From positions 87,210,501-87,274,500 of the forward strand of contig JAWZYU010000011.1 of assembly GCA_038380435.1 (NCBI GenBank): 64,000 nucleotides of DNA. Reading direction: 5' to 3'. The stretch comes from Ryuthela nishihirai. Taxonomy: Eukaryota > Arthropoda > Arachnida > Araneae > Heptathelidae. This document shows positions 54,581 to 64,000 of the stretch, piece by piece; position 1 is the first letter of the stretch, and each line of letters starts with the position of its first letter. Below the pieces are notes generated by a model, which worked only from the letters and a program-made list of their open reading frames with translations, was not told where the DNA came from and searched no databases. Position numbers and translations under genes: made by a program.

Positions 54581-56527
54581 ATACCTTTCAGGGGCGTAGC
54601 GAAAGACTATGGTTGGGGGTGGGTTGAAATCAAAAATTTTCCAACTCGAAAATCAAATTTTGTCAACTGAGCAAAATAATGTCTCTGTCACGTTTTTGCC
54701 TAAATTTTCGCTCCGTGGGGGTGAATAATCCCAATATTTACATCTCGTCTGAATTGCAGCAGGTCAGTGTGAATTTTCCTTGATTTGGCCAACTTTACAA
54801 AATCAATCCCAATCTTTACATCTCTCCTAAATTTGCGAAGTAACTTCAAAATTTTCAAAATCCCCAAGATTTTGCCAAGTTTTCTCGATTTTGTCAGCTC
54901 TCCTTATTTCCACAAACCCAATCCCAATTATCACAACTCGCCCGTATTTTCCAAGTGGATTCGAATTTTGCCAACTGCCTTACATTTTGTTCAGTTTCCT
55001 CAATTTGTCCAACACTCCTTAATTTCACAAAACAAATCCCAGTTTTCACAAATCGCCTATATTTTATCAAGTGGATTCTAATTTTGCCAACTACTCTAGA
55101 TTTTGCCAATTCGCCGTAATTTTACAGAAAAAATCGCAATTTTTACATCTTCCCTGAATTTGCCAAGTCACTTTGAATTTTATCAACTCTCCTTAATTGC
55201 ACAAGAAAGGCACAATTTTTACAATTCCCCTGTGTTTTTCCAAGTGGCTTCGAATTTTACCAACTCCCCTAGATTTTGCCAAGAGTTCTTGGTTTCTCCA
55301 ACTCTCCTTAATTTCAAAAAACCAACCCCAATTTTTACAACTCGCCTGTACTTTACCAAGCGGTTTTCAGTTTTGCCAATTTTCCTAGATTTTGCCAATT
55401 GTCTCGATTTTACCACCTCTCCTTATTTTCGCAAAACAATCCCAATTTTTACATTTCTTCTGAATTTGTTAAGTCACTTCAAATTTTTCAAATTCCCAAA
55501 AATTTTGCGAAGTTTTCTCGATTTTGTCAATGCTCCTTAATTTCACAAGAACAATCCCAAATTTCACAACTCACCCGTATTTTATCAAGTGGATTCGAAT
55601 TTTGCCAACTGCCCTAGATTTTGCCAACTCGCCACAATTTTACAGAAAAAAATCCCAATTTTTACATCTCACCTGATTTTTGAAAAGTCACCCTGAATTT
55701 TGCTAACTCCCCCAAGATTTGCCAACTCCTAGATATTGCGAAATTGCCTCGATTTTGACAACACGCCATAATTTTACAGCAAAAAGATTGCAATTTTTAC
55801 ATCTCACCTGAATTTTGTCAACTCTCCCCAATTTTCCCAAATCACTCCGAATTTTGCAAACTGCCCCTAGATTTTGCCAACTCGCCATAATTTTATAGAA
55901 AAAAAAACAATTGTTTTTCATCTCACCTGAATTTTGCCAACTGCCCCTAGTTTTGCAAACTAGCCATAATTTTGCAGAAAAAAATCCCAATTTTTATATT
56001 TCACCTGAATTTTGCCAACTGCCCCTAGATTTTGCCAACTCGCCATAATTTTACAGAATAAAATCCCAATATTTACATCTTATCTGAATTTCGCCAACTC
56101 CCCACGATTTTGCCAAGTCACTCCGAATTTTGTCAACTCCCCAAGATTTTGCCCAGTCACTCCGAATTTTGCCAACTCCCCACGATTTTGCTAAGTCACT
56201 CCGAATTTTGTCAACTCCCCAAGATTTCGCCAAGTCACTCCGAATTTTGCCAATTCCCCAAGATTTTGCCAACTCACCTGTATTTTACTAAGTGGCTTCG
56301 AATTTTGCGAACTGCTCTAAATTTTGCCATCTCTCCATTTTCCAAACTACCCTAGATTTGCCATGTTGCCTCGATTTTGACAACTCCCCTTAATTTTACA
56401 AAAAAAAAAAATTACAAATTTTCACAACTCACCTAGATTTCACGAAGTCGCTTCGAATTTTGCCAACTCCGAGTTACTTTGGGGGGGGGGGGGAGCCTCC
56501 TCCCATAGCTACGCCCCTGATACCATT
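54581..56527. mobile_element. hAT-like non-autonomous element filled with a minisatellite
   Basis: The element proper is 54589-56519: left end CAGGGGCGTAGC and right end GCTACGCCCCTG, exact 12-bp inverted repeats. The flanks ATACCTTT (54581-54588) and ATACCATT (56520-56527) match 7 of 8. A run of 13 or so Gs lies just inside the right end. Between the ends, about 54780-56460 is a tandem array. It carries no transposase, so mobility would depend on a transposase in trans. Confidence 0.85.
54780..56465. repeat. Minisatellite based on ATTTTGCCAACTC-type monomers
   Basis: The basic text is ATTTTGCCAACTCCCC(TAG) alternating with ATTTTGCCAAGTCACTCCGA and, in the left two-thirds, TCCCAATTTTTACATCTCAC. 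At 56106-56270 the unit is a regular 39 bp repeated about four times. Further left, units are longer and diverged. Because 39 is a multiple of three, several frames stay open on both strands (motifs such as SHSEFCQLPKIL), but these are by-products. Confidence 0.9.
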
Positions 56528-56869
56528 GATCAGAAATGTGACTTCTGCGAATAGCTCCTTACTGTGGAATGATTATGTGTTCAACAATTCATCGTTATCC
56601 AGCAGACACGGAACATTGACTCATCGATTACGAGGGAATTTCTCAATTCTTAGGTCATTTCGCCATTTTGTCGCAAGTCATTTAATATGTAATATTTACG
56701 AAAGGTAAAGTTTTTTTTTGTGCTTGAAAATTGGTTCCCAATGAATTAACTAATATTTTAGTTTAGCAATAACATTTTATATTACACAATTATATTGCAT
56801 TGCTTTTAAAGATATCTAAAGATTTTTCTCCTGAAGTAAAAGAAAAACAATATTTATTTTTTCCCTTGC

Positions 56870-57067
56870 CTTGCTGTATATCATTGTAAGAATCAAAAGG
56901 CTTCAGTTCATAATCTTTGTTCATCCCAGCGAAAGCGTAGATCAAGTGAGTGCACAAGAAAGGATTGATGTTCTCTGGAGTGAATTTCGCCACTCCAGGG
57001 CGATAGATGGCCCAGTTGGAGTAATAGCAAACGATCTTCAGGTCTTTCGCTTCCCTCTTCGTTACAT
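56870..57067 (-). CDS. Chitinase exon: N-terminal strand of GH18 barrel
   Basis: 198 bp. The acceptor is a pyrimidine-rich stretch ending CTTCAG (AG at 57069-57068). The frame begins with two bases completing a codon, then VTKREAKDLKIVCYYSNWAIY, followed by RPGVAKFTPENINPFLCTHL, IYAFAGMNKD and LKPFDSYNDIQQ. These are the first beta-strand and the conserved CTHLIYAFAG segment of GH18 chitinases. The exon ends in phase 1 after CAA G, and the donor is GC (CAAG|GCAAGG), not GT; no usable GT lies near. The join to the next exon gives IQQ-GNYKKF, which is the expected family sequence, so the GC donor is well supported. Catalytic residues are on later exons. Confidence 0.9.
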
Positions 57068-57425
57068 CTGAAGGAAAAAACGAAAAATATTGTTATAGAT
57101 TTTTTTTTGTATTTGAATATTTGACAACCGAGCGTAAATTTCAGATAAATAAACTGACTATAGATAAACTGATTTAATAACAAAGGCAATAAAATTACAT
57201 AAATCATAAATAAATTTCTGTACTAGCCTCACTAAACACCAATATGATGATCATAATTATTAGACTAAAATTGATAAACCAACCACATTTAGAAACTGAT
57301 TCACAAATCGATACATAAGCAGAAATCTCACCAATCATATTTCACTGTTGAAGTAACACTTGTTAAAGGAGTAACATTATCTGCGATACAGATACATTGA
57401 TGTTTTAAAATAAGATTTCTTTTAC

Positions 57426-57522
57426 CACATAAATACGAGAATTTATCATCATCATTTTCCTTATCATCAGCAACACCTACATAGGGCATTTCCCTCCAAT
57501 GCGCGACACGGATTGATTGTGC
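57426..57522 (-). CDS. Possible additional 5' exon of the chitinase gene
   Basis: A 97-bp minus-strand stretch opens after CATCATCAG and ends at ATGTG|GTAAAAG. It would read AQSIRVAHWREMPYVGV then ADDKENDDDKFSYLC and end in phase 1, which is exactly the phase the next exon (57067) needs; the joined codon would be Asp. The acidic linker is plausible ahead of a group III catalytic domain. Against it, the acceptor has a poor pyrimidine tract and I recognise no conserved motif. A chance open stretch cannot be excluded. Confidence 0.3.
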
Positions 57523-58044
57523 CTGATGATGATTGCTCAAGTGTCAGTTTCCAAAAATAAAATGGTGCTGAGGATTATGATTTTTGAACATCACGGTGAA
57601 ATTTGTTTCGTTTTTTCACAGTACGTTGCAGATGGATGAAGGATCATCGAGCAACCAGTTCAGCAAAACCTTTCATCAGTCCGGTCGTCATCCCCTACGT
57701 ACAGATATTTCTGTTGCAAGTATCGAAAGCTGATGGACGACATTTCGGATCAAGAAGAGTCCGGATCTCTTTTGGTGGCCAATGCCTCAAGGTGCATTGA
57801 GATCTCGTGAATTGCAACGAGGATAGGAAATGACATCTGCATCGCAATGACGTTGTTAATTCACTTCCTTCGCATTCTGTTTCACGGAGACTCGAAGCAG
57901 CATTCTTCGCCATCTCATCACTTCCGTGCTCAAACAGAGGAAAATATTCCGAAAACATTTCAGTTTCATTTTCCATTTATCACCATCTCATATTTTGAAC
58001 GCATGGTGCCATCCAAATCAATGTCTCTCGACTGCTAGTACGAG
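57523..58044. other. Possible upstream intron of the chitinase gene, nothing supported
   Basis: A minus-strand open stretch (57695-57976) starts with ATG but has no motif and no convincing splice context. Confidence 0.4.
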
Positions 58045-58256
58045 CGTGTGCAGTAACTGCACACGCTCCAGTTTGCTGTGAACGGTAACTGGAGCGTGTA
58101 CAGTTGCTGTACATGCTCCAGATATTTTTTCTGAATTCTGTAATCACGTGACACGAAGGTTGCCAGATCATTAATTTCTAAAAAAATCGTTGCCAGATAT
58201 TTTTTCTGAATTCTGTAATCAACCGTAGTGTTTGGATACTTTTTTGAGCGACTGTA
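58045..58256. mobile_element. Tc1-like foldback composite, copy 7, with the 50-bp repeat type inside
   Basis: The right arm GTTGCCAGATCATTAATTTC to the terminal GAGCGACTGTA (58256) is complete. The left side carries ATATTTTTTCTGAATTCTG adjoining CTCCAGTTTGCTGTGAACGG / GAGCGTGTACAG, i.e. one unit of the repeat seen at 27.9 kb. The left Tc1 terminus itself is absent. Confidence 0.8.
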
Positions 58257-58639
58257 CTTTACTTTTGTTTTTTCCAAATGGGTGATCCCTCTGGAGGGTC
58301 GAAACTTTTACGTAGTGACAGTCTGCTACGCATCAACATTTTCAGTCACTATATTCCAAAACATTTATGAATAACTCTGACCTGTTATCCTTTGCTAAAT
58401 CAAATGGTGCACATCTTTCTCTATTCGGATGAGGTATTTCGAAGCCCATATTCACGCCTAAACCAGATTTCTTGAAGCAGCAGCTGACGGCTCAACTTTC
58501 AAACCCAAAATATATTTTAACCGTCAAACGCACTAAGACGAACGACTTGACAATCAAAACAACTTCCGTTGAGTCCACCTTTGAGTTACTAAATATCACA
58601 CAGATATTAAATACTCCATGAGCGTGAAATCCTGACAGA

Positions 58640-59170
58640 ATCATTAACAACTAAATTTTTACTTCGCAACATTGATACTGAAATCTCCATTGATGACTTA
58701 TTTAGAGAACTATCAATTCAAGGCCATCATATTTACTCGATTCGTCGTTTTTTAAAGCGTGATGTCAACACAATGTCTACCTTACCAAGTGTGTTAATAA
58801 CAATTGTAGAGCAACAAATGCCCTACGAAATAATGCTATGGTGGAAAATACATCACCTCACCAGTTTCATAGATAGACCACGACAGTGTGATACTGTTAC
58901 AGATTTGGACACGGAAAGAAAACTTGTGGAAGCAAACTTCGATGTGGTAAGGAACATCATCCTACCTCTTGTACATCTTCAGAAATGCATTGTCGTCTAT
59001 GTGGTGATACTCACGAAGCCACCACCTTTCAGTGTCCCAAGCTCCAACTCGAAACTACTATTCTCAACTATAAATGTACCAGACCTATTACATACACTAC
59101 AGCTCGAACGACCATATTACCTTCAAGACAGACATATGCATCTACAACCCGGAAAATTCTGATTCCTCCA
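58640..59170 (+). pseudogene. LINE gag-like (ORF1) fragment with zinc knuckle
   Basis: Reads TTKFLLRNIDTEISIDDLFR, ELSIQGHHIYSIRRFLKRDV, LPSVLITIVEQQMPYEIML and FIDRPRQC, parallel to gag proteins of jockey/I elements (FLVRN...VRRF...RPxQCF). The first CCHC knuckle is damaged; the second is visible as HCRLCGDTHEATTFQCP (about 58985-59040), in another frame. It would bind element RNA. Confidence 0.7.
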
Positions 59171-59675
59171 CCGGATGTTACTACAACTCAAGAAATGTAC
59201 AATGGGATATCACATTTTATCATTTCGTTAATAGAAAAGTCTGTCTGAATTGGAGAAGCGTTTATCAGTCATGTTCTCCTCTTTCATGCCGGGATTGCCA
59301 ATACAACTACCCAAAGCAGAATTGATATTGCACCTATTTCTAAATTACTTAATCCTCAAGACTTATCTTCTGCGCAAATTGCCATGGATAAGGATACATC
59401 TCTGAAAACGTCCCAAGTTTGAGTGTTCCGGAACAGAGTTCGACAATGAATACGTCAACTCCTTTACTATGACCTGCACAATTACAATTTGCACAACCTT
59501 CTACTACGGACATCAATGTTCCACAGGAACCCGATGATCCCATCAATAACTTTTCCGCTATGGATTTTCTTGACAGTCTTATATTCCCCAAAAAAGGCAA
59601 ACATAAATCTAAAGGGAAGAAATGAATCTTTCCTTCTCCATTTCTCCTTTTTTACCTTTCTTGATGTCTCTACAG

Positions 59676-60330
59676 ATTTTACAATGGAATGCCAGAAGTC
59701 TTCAAGCAATTTCCTCTCTCCTGTTGCATGGAATTTCTTCCTTTTTCCCGGATGTTATTTTATTTCAGGAAACGTGGTTAGACTCTGTTTGTCGTTTTAA
59801 TATTCCGAATTATGTCATTTATCGGAGAGATCATATTAATGGACGTGGTGGTGGCTCATGATTGCTGTTAAAGCTTCTTCCTCCAGCCGCTTTACTCAAC
59901 GTTCCAGATGATCCATATTGTTGCTCAGGAGAATTCATAGCAATCGAATTATTTTTGCATCACAAATCAATAATTATTGTTATTGTCTATATCCCGGATG
60001 CCAATTATGGTATAAACATTCTTAAACATCTGGAATCTTCGTTAACTCGGATGTCATTGATTGGCGGTGACTTTAACGCCCATCATCCGCTATGGATATC
60101 TATATTTCTCTTCCACTACCGGAATCCACATTGCCTCATGGCTTCAAGACACTTCAATGTGCTTATTGAAATCTAATACAATCACAAGACGGAGTTTCTT
60201 AATTTCCTCATGTATTGACTTAACCTCCTGTTCTGACAATATATTTTTAGATAGCTTCTGGCCTGTTATCCCTTCAACATGGGGAAGTGATCATCATCCT
60301 ATTCAAAATCAGATTTCCCGTCATCATGCT
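59676..60330 (+). pseudogene. LINE AP-endonuclease fragment
   Basis: LQILQWNARSLQ, FPDVILFQETWLDSVCRFNI, PNYVIYRRDHINGRGGGS, then after a stop CCSGEFIAIELF, VYIPDANYG, LIGGDFNAHHPLW and GSDHHPIQNQ. All main APE blocks (N, QE, Y, GDFN, SDH) are recognisable, in at least three frames. Confidence 0.8.
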
Positions 60331-60799
60331 TCTTCTTTTCAGAATTTTGAATCCTTCTTTCCTAAGAAGCAAATTGATTATATTTCCTTTCGACGGTTCT
60401 TGGGGAACACCGATTTCTCTACTATTGCTTGCTACGAAGTTTTTGAAAGGCTTCGGCAGCGAAAACCGCATTATAAATCGCAGAAATAAAAAAAATCATG
60501 GACTCCATGGTGGAATTCAAAAAGCGCTGGCACACAAACATCGAAAATGTTTCATGGTTCAATTATCATTGTTCAGGTCCGACTGGATAAAATATAAACA
60601 GTGTAGCCAAACTCAAATCTACCATTTTACGTGAAAAAAGGAGATACTGGAGTCTCATATCTATCATTATTCGGTCATCCACCAACATCTTCTCACACTA
60701 TCGTCGACTTCAACATTTTCTAGGATCTCCTTCTTTAACATCCACGAATCTCCTCATTCATAATTCCACCATTTTTGTTCATTCATAATTCCACCATTT

Positions 60800-61765
60800 T
60801 TGTCCAAGCTCAGGAACAAGCTAATTTATTTGCCACTCAATGGGCGACTGCTGGTCCTGTATTACAGCATCCGGAAATCCCTCCTTCTGGATTTGCCTTT
60901 TAATATTTCAGAATTAAAACACGCTAGACAACGACAACGAAAAATGTCTCCGGGTCCAGATAACATCTCGGCAACCATGATTAAGAAGATTCCTGAAAAT
61001 CATTTGGAACAATTATTGATCACCTTTAATCAAATATGGTCAATTGGCATTATTCCTCAATCCTGGATGATGTCCACCCTTATTCCCATCAAAAAACCAG
61101 GTAAAGATGGAACTGACATTCAATCATATAGACCTATCGCGTTAACGTCAATCATGGTCAAGATTTTCGAACGTATAATTTGGTCACGCCTATCACGAAT
61201 TCTAATTAACACATCATTTCTTCCAACTGAGATTCATGGTTCAGTTCCTTTTAAAGGTACCGGGCATGCATTATCTCCTTTAATACTCAATATTAATGAA
61301 ACTCTCCAACGTAAGCTTGTTGCGATCATTTTGCATTTGGATATTCAACGAGCATATGATTCTGTGTCCATTCCTGCTCTTCTTCATCAACTTCTTCAAA
61401 TTGAAATTAAAGGTAATTGCCATAAATAGTTTACTAATTACCTGATGAATCGAAGATTTCGAACTCGATGGCATAGATGCCTTTCGGACATTCAGCATTC
61501 AACAATTGGCATTCCTCAAGAGAGTGTACTCTCACCTTTCCTGTTTAATTTTTTTTTATATGATATACCGAGCAGAATTTCTAATAATTTCACCATATCC
61601 ATATATGCTTATGACATCATCCTCTTTGGCTCGGGTGCCAACTTCCATTCTCTTTACAAAAGATGTCGGGAAAATCTTTTACTTACTGCTGAGTGGTCTA
61701 AATCGTGGGGGTTGTCTTTTTCAACTCTCAAGCGTTCGGCCATGCTTGTAACCCGGAGAAAGTAG
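60800..61765 (+). pseudogene. LINE reverse transcriptase, broken
   Basis: KMSPGPDNISATMIKKIP, IPQSWMMSTLIPIKKPGKDG, SYRPIALTSIMVKIFERIIW, then HLDIQRAYDSV (motif A) up to a stop at 61429. The next frame has IGIPQESVLSPFLFNFFLYD (usually PQGSVLSP) and ISIYAYDIILFGSG where YADD is expected. The loss of the first catalytic Asp of motif C (YAYD) and the Gly-to-Glu change indicate a dead enzyme. Confidence 0.82.
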
Positions 61766-61818
61766 AAAATGCGATCTCCTCTTTACCTGTCTACCCATTC
61801 CTCGGGTGAATACAATAA

Positions 61819-62780
61819 ATGAAGGGAACAGGATCTTTGAAGAATCGTTTTTTACATCTCCGTAAATCTGGCGAAAACATTCTCAACATCATACGAGGTA
61901 TTGCTGCTAAGAAACATAATCTTCCTAGCCCCTCACTCCTTGCAATTACAAACGCCACTTTACGTGCTAAGTTTCTATACCGTGGTAATCTTCTATCTTT
62001 TGTTCCACAATCATATTCGAATATCATGAATCCAATTTATCACGCTGCCTTACGAGCAGCCACCGGATTACACCGAGCAAAACCTCTCCCCATTCTTTAT
62101 GCACTAACCTCAACTATATCTTTGAATATAGCTGCTCGTCTGATGGCAACCAAAATATATTTGAAAGAACGTTGCTCCCCGTATGCCACAACTTTTCGTA
62201 ATGAATGCCAAGCACCCCATTATCACAATCATTATAAATGGAAGACTTCGCAAAGACCATTCTTGCTCGTAGCTAATAACCTAATGACAGCCTCTCGGAT
62301 CTCTGACATCAAGCTCTCTTCCAGAATACTAAATCACTCTCCTTGGACTACTCCTCAGATACTGATTACAACTAATAAGTTCCCGGTTCAACATTCCTTT
62401 GATAATCCTCTTTGTACCATTTTGCATGATTTCAACCTGATGCGTTGTAATCAATGGCATAAGAGCATAATTATCAGAACAGACGCATCCAAATCCCTCA
62501 GTGGCGTTGGATTAGGCATCATATGTCCACAAATACAAGTGCATGTGGCTATCAATCGTCATCATATTTTCTCCACTTTCAGCGCGGAAGCTGAAGTTAT
62601 TCGAATTGCTTTAAAACAATACTCAACCGAGGCTAAAGACTGCATCATTTTAAGCTGCAGCAAAGCGGTTCTATCCGATTCTAGCTCTCCATAATCAAAT
62701 TATGGAAACGTCTAGAATTGTTACTAGTATACAATTGACATGGGTTCCTGGACATCATGGTATCGACATCAATCCAGAGA
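61819..62780 (+). pseudogene. LINE connection region and RNase H domain, broken
   Basis: A 291-codon frame holds the region after RT (ILNIIRGIAAKKHN, LLAITNATLRAKFLYRGNL, AALRAATGLHRAKPLPILYA) and the RNase H start IIIRTDASKSLSGVGLGII and FSAEAEVIRIALKQY with the first Asp and Glu present. The third acidic site, normally SDSxxAL, reads LSCSKAVLSD. After a stop the last block TWVPGHHGIDINPE appears near 62735. RNase H presence separates this from jockey and CR1. Confidence 0.8.
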
Positions 62781-63329
62781 TTTCAACCCAAAAGGATGTT
62801 CACGTATACCTTACGTTCCTCAGAAATACTACTCTATCGTCTTCGAGGTGAGGTCTCTCCTCTCAATGCTTTCCTTTTCAGGTGTAAACTTTCGAGACAC
62901 CTCTTTGTCCTTTCTGCCAAGAGATTGAATCAACTTTTTACTGCATAATTCAATGCAATCATTATGAACTGGAACGACAGAGCATGTACCTTTCCTATAG
63001 AAAAAAATCACAATTTTTCTCATGCTCCCTGGTCTCTTAGTGAAATTCGTGCTCTCCAAAATCATGCTCTTGTTCTTTCTCTGGAAACTTTCGTTTTTGT
63101 CTCTGGACGGTTTTCTACGTTTTTTCCTCATTAAACATATTTTTGGAGTTGTCTTTTCTTTACTTAGAGATGAAAGGCCAGAAATCCCAGATTTGGTCCG
63201 CTTCTCGTGGACACACTCACGACAGAAGTTATTCTTCTTGTGTCGTGTTTTTCAGTGCTCTTTGAAGAAGCTACCATACCTGGACGATGCAGTTGTGCAA
63301 CATTTGTTCAGTTAGCCGAGTTTGAGTGA

Positions 63330-64000
63330 GGTCGTACAGTGGGTCTTCAACAAGCAGGTGGTCTTTTCGTCAAATTGCACACCGCGATGGACGTGAGGTA
63401 TTGGCAGTAGTACGATGGCGGCGTCGATGGTCAGAAGAGCATTCGCACACTCGCAGACGTGGTTCCAGGGAACACAGAGTTACGGACACAGAGAGGATCG
63501 GCGAATCAGGAGGGTGGCAGTGGCAGAGCAGACGGCTACGGCGTCATAAATTCGATCCTCAGAGTGTCTATAAGAACGATATGCAATTGTCTTTTGGAAG
63601 CAGGACTAAGGGCACACGTGCCACTGGCACGGTTACCAGTGTTACCTCGTCACTGTCGAGTACGTTTGCAGTGGTGTAAAGAACGAGTTCATTGGAGGGA
63701 AGAATGGCAGTCTGTGGTCTTCAGTGATGAAAACCGATTGTGCTTAGGAGTGTCTGATGGTCGTTTATGCGTCCGAAGGCGACAACGTGAGCAGCTTCTT
63801 TCATCGTGCATCTGGCAGCAACATACAGGGCCCACTCCGAGCATCATGGTGTGGGGAGCGATTAGATATCACTCTTGTACGTGTCTGTTACAAGGTGCAC
63901 TGAATAGCAATACGTACGTCAGCGACATCGTACAGCCGGTCGTCCTGCCATATTTGAGTGTAATCCCAAATGCGATATTTCATCAGGATAACGCCCACCC
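63330..64000 (+). pseudogene. Tc1-type transposase pseudogene, cut by the window end
   Basis: The N-terminal helix-turn-helix part reads VRSYSGSSTSRWSFRQIAH and VVRWRRRWSEEHSHTRR. The frame shifts near 63490 to a frame that then stays open to the end: CLLEAGLRAHVPLARLPVLP, WREEWQSVVFSDENRL, VSDGRLCVRRRQREQLLS, TGPTPSIMVWGAIRYHSC and IFHQDNAHP. The DDE catalytic segments FSDE and QDNAHP are visible; the third acidic residue would lie beyond the window. At least one, probably two, frameshifts in the N-terminal part make this copy inactive. Its relation to the foldback family (TACAGTCGCTC) cannot be judged without its termini. Confidence 0.85.

Larger units (their letters stand above)
11451..57067 (-). 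other. Chitinase (GH18, group III / Cht7-like) gene span, partial
   Basis: Four exons found by reading the minus strand join into one open frame: 57067-56870, 33954-33864, 19804-19636 and 11575-11451. The encoded protein would hydrolyse beta-1,4 bonds of chitin, in cuticle turnover or moulting; group III enzymes are usually membrane-anchored or secreted. Visible landmarks in order are CYYSNWAIYRPG, LCTHLIYAFAGM, the substrate-cleft motif MIAVGGWNEGS, the catalytic FDGLDLDWEYP (acid/base Glu present) and RLLLTMAVPAG. LKTYN after the first exon, GFRDGG after the catalytic site and AGQQYIDKG are features I associate with group III domain 1; that assignment is from memory of the family. Signal or anchor sequence, the C-terminal half of the barrel and any second GH18 domain are not in the window. 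The introns hold almost all the transposons described here. Confidence 0.85.
58580..63160 (+). mobile_element. I-clade-like non-LTR retrotransposon with RNase H, decayed
   Basis: The order on the + strand is gag-like protein with CCHC knuckles (58640-59170), APE endonuclease (59676-60330), reverse transcriptase (60800-61770), RNase H (62460-62780) and a Cys/His tail (CPFCQEIESTFYCIIQCNHY near 62910). Gag, RT and RNase H together indicate the I group of LINEs. Frames change at least eight times and there are internal stops. It lies 5' of the chitinase exons recognised. Confidence 0.82.

Noticed and set aside
54785..56355. Open frames on both strands (e.g. 98, 145 and 95 codons)
   Set aside because: They follow a 39-bp repeat whose period is a multiple of three, so several frames stay open together. 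Composition and repeats explain them.
57695..57976. 93-codon minus-strand frame as a signal-peptide exon of the chitinase
   Set aside because: It starts with an acidic sequence rather than a hydrophobic signal, and no good donor in the right phase was seen.

Overview
This window is eukaryotic nuclear DNA, most likely from an arthropod. It is AT-rich, intron-rich and full of transposable elements. The only host gene I can support is a chitinase (glycoside hydrolase 18) on the minus strand. Its exon sequences look like the arthropod group III (Cht7-like) first catalytic domain. The dense RTE, CR1-like, I-like, hAT, Tc1/mariner and pogo/Tigger-type content would fit a chelicerate such as a spider, but that placement is an inference. 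No bacterial gene, CRISPR array, rRNA or tRNA gene was seen, and nothing viral was recognised.

Host gene. Four consecutive coding exons lie at 56870-57067, 33864-33954, 19636-19804 and 11451-11575, in transcription order from right to left. Each has splice sites, and the reading phases join exactly (1, 2, 0, 2), giving about 194 codons of a GH18 domain with the intact catalytic motif DGLDLDWE. The 583 coding bases are spread over 45.6 kb. The introns are 22.9, 14.1 and 8.1 kb, and the first uses a GC donor. Exons 3' of 11451 were not found and are presumably beyond the left edge. One weak candidate 5' exon is at 57426-57522.

Layout from left to right. 0.6-3.7 kb: a full-length RTE-like LINE with an uninterrupted 990-codon ORF. 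5.3-8.2 kb: a decayed CR1-like LINE carrying two tRNA-derived SINEs. 8.9-11.3 kb: degenerate repeats and a 38-42 bp minisatellite. 11.45 kb: chitinase exon. 11.7-15.7 kb: a large minisatellite whose 64-bp units show higher-order structure. 16.0-16.6 kb: a GC-rich island resembling a LINE 5' UTR. 19.6 kb: the catalytic exon. 20.4-26.9 kb: a hAT element with nested LINE, hAT MITE, mariner-like MITE and Tc1-like foldback. 27.8-28.2 kb: a foldback with 50-bp repeats. 28.4-32.5 kb: a third RTE copy with two hAT-type insertions. 33.9 kb: chitinase exon. 34.5-46.5 kb: mostly featureless intron with small TE remnants and a Tigger-like MITE at 42 kb. 46.5-52.9 kb: a CR1-like LINE broken by a fourth, 5'-truncated RTE copy. 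54.6-56.5 kb: a hAT-like element filled with a minisatellite. 56.9 kb: the first GH18 exon. 58-64 kb: a composite foldback, an I-clade LINE with RNase H, and a Tc1 transposase pseudogene cut by the window edge.

I found no coherent new multi-gene system. The more interesting signals are structural: the minisatellite that keeps its own evolutionary intermediates, a transposon built around a minisatellite, several nested insertions with recognisable target-site duplications, and repeated composites of foldback plus short tandem repeats.
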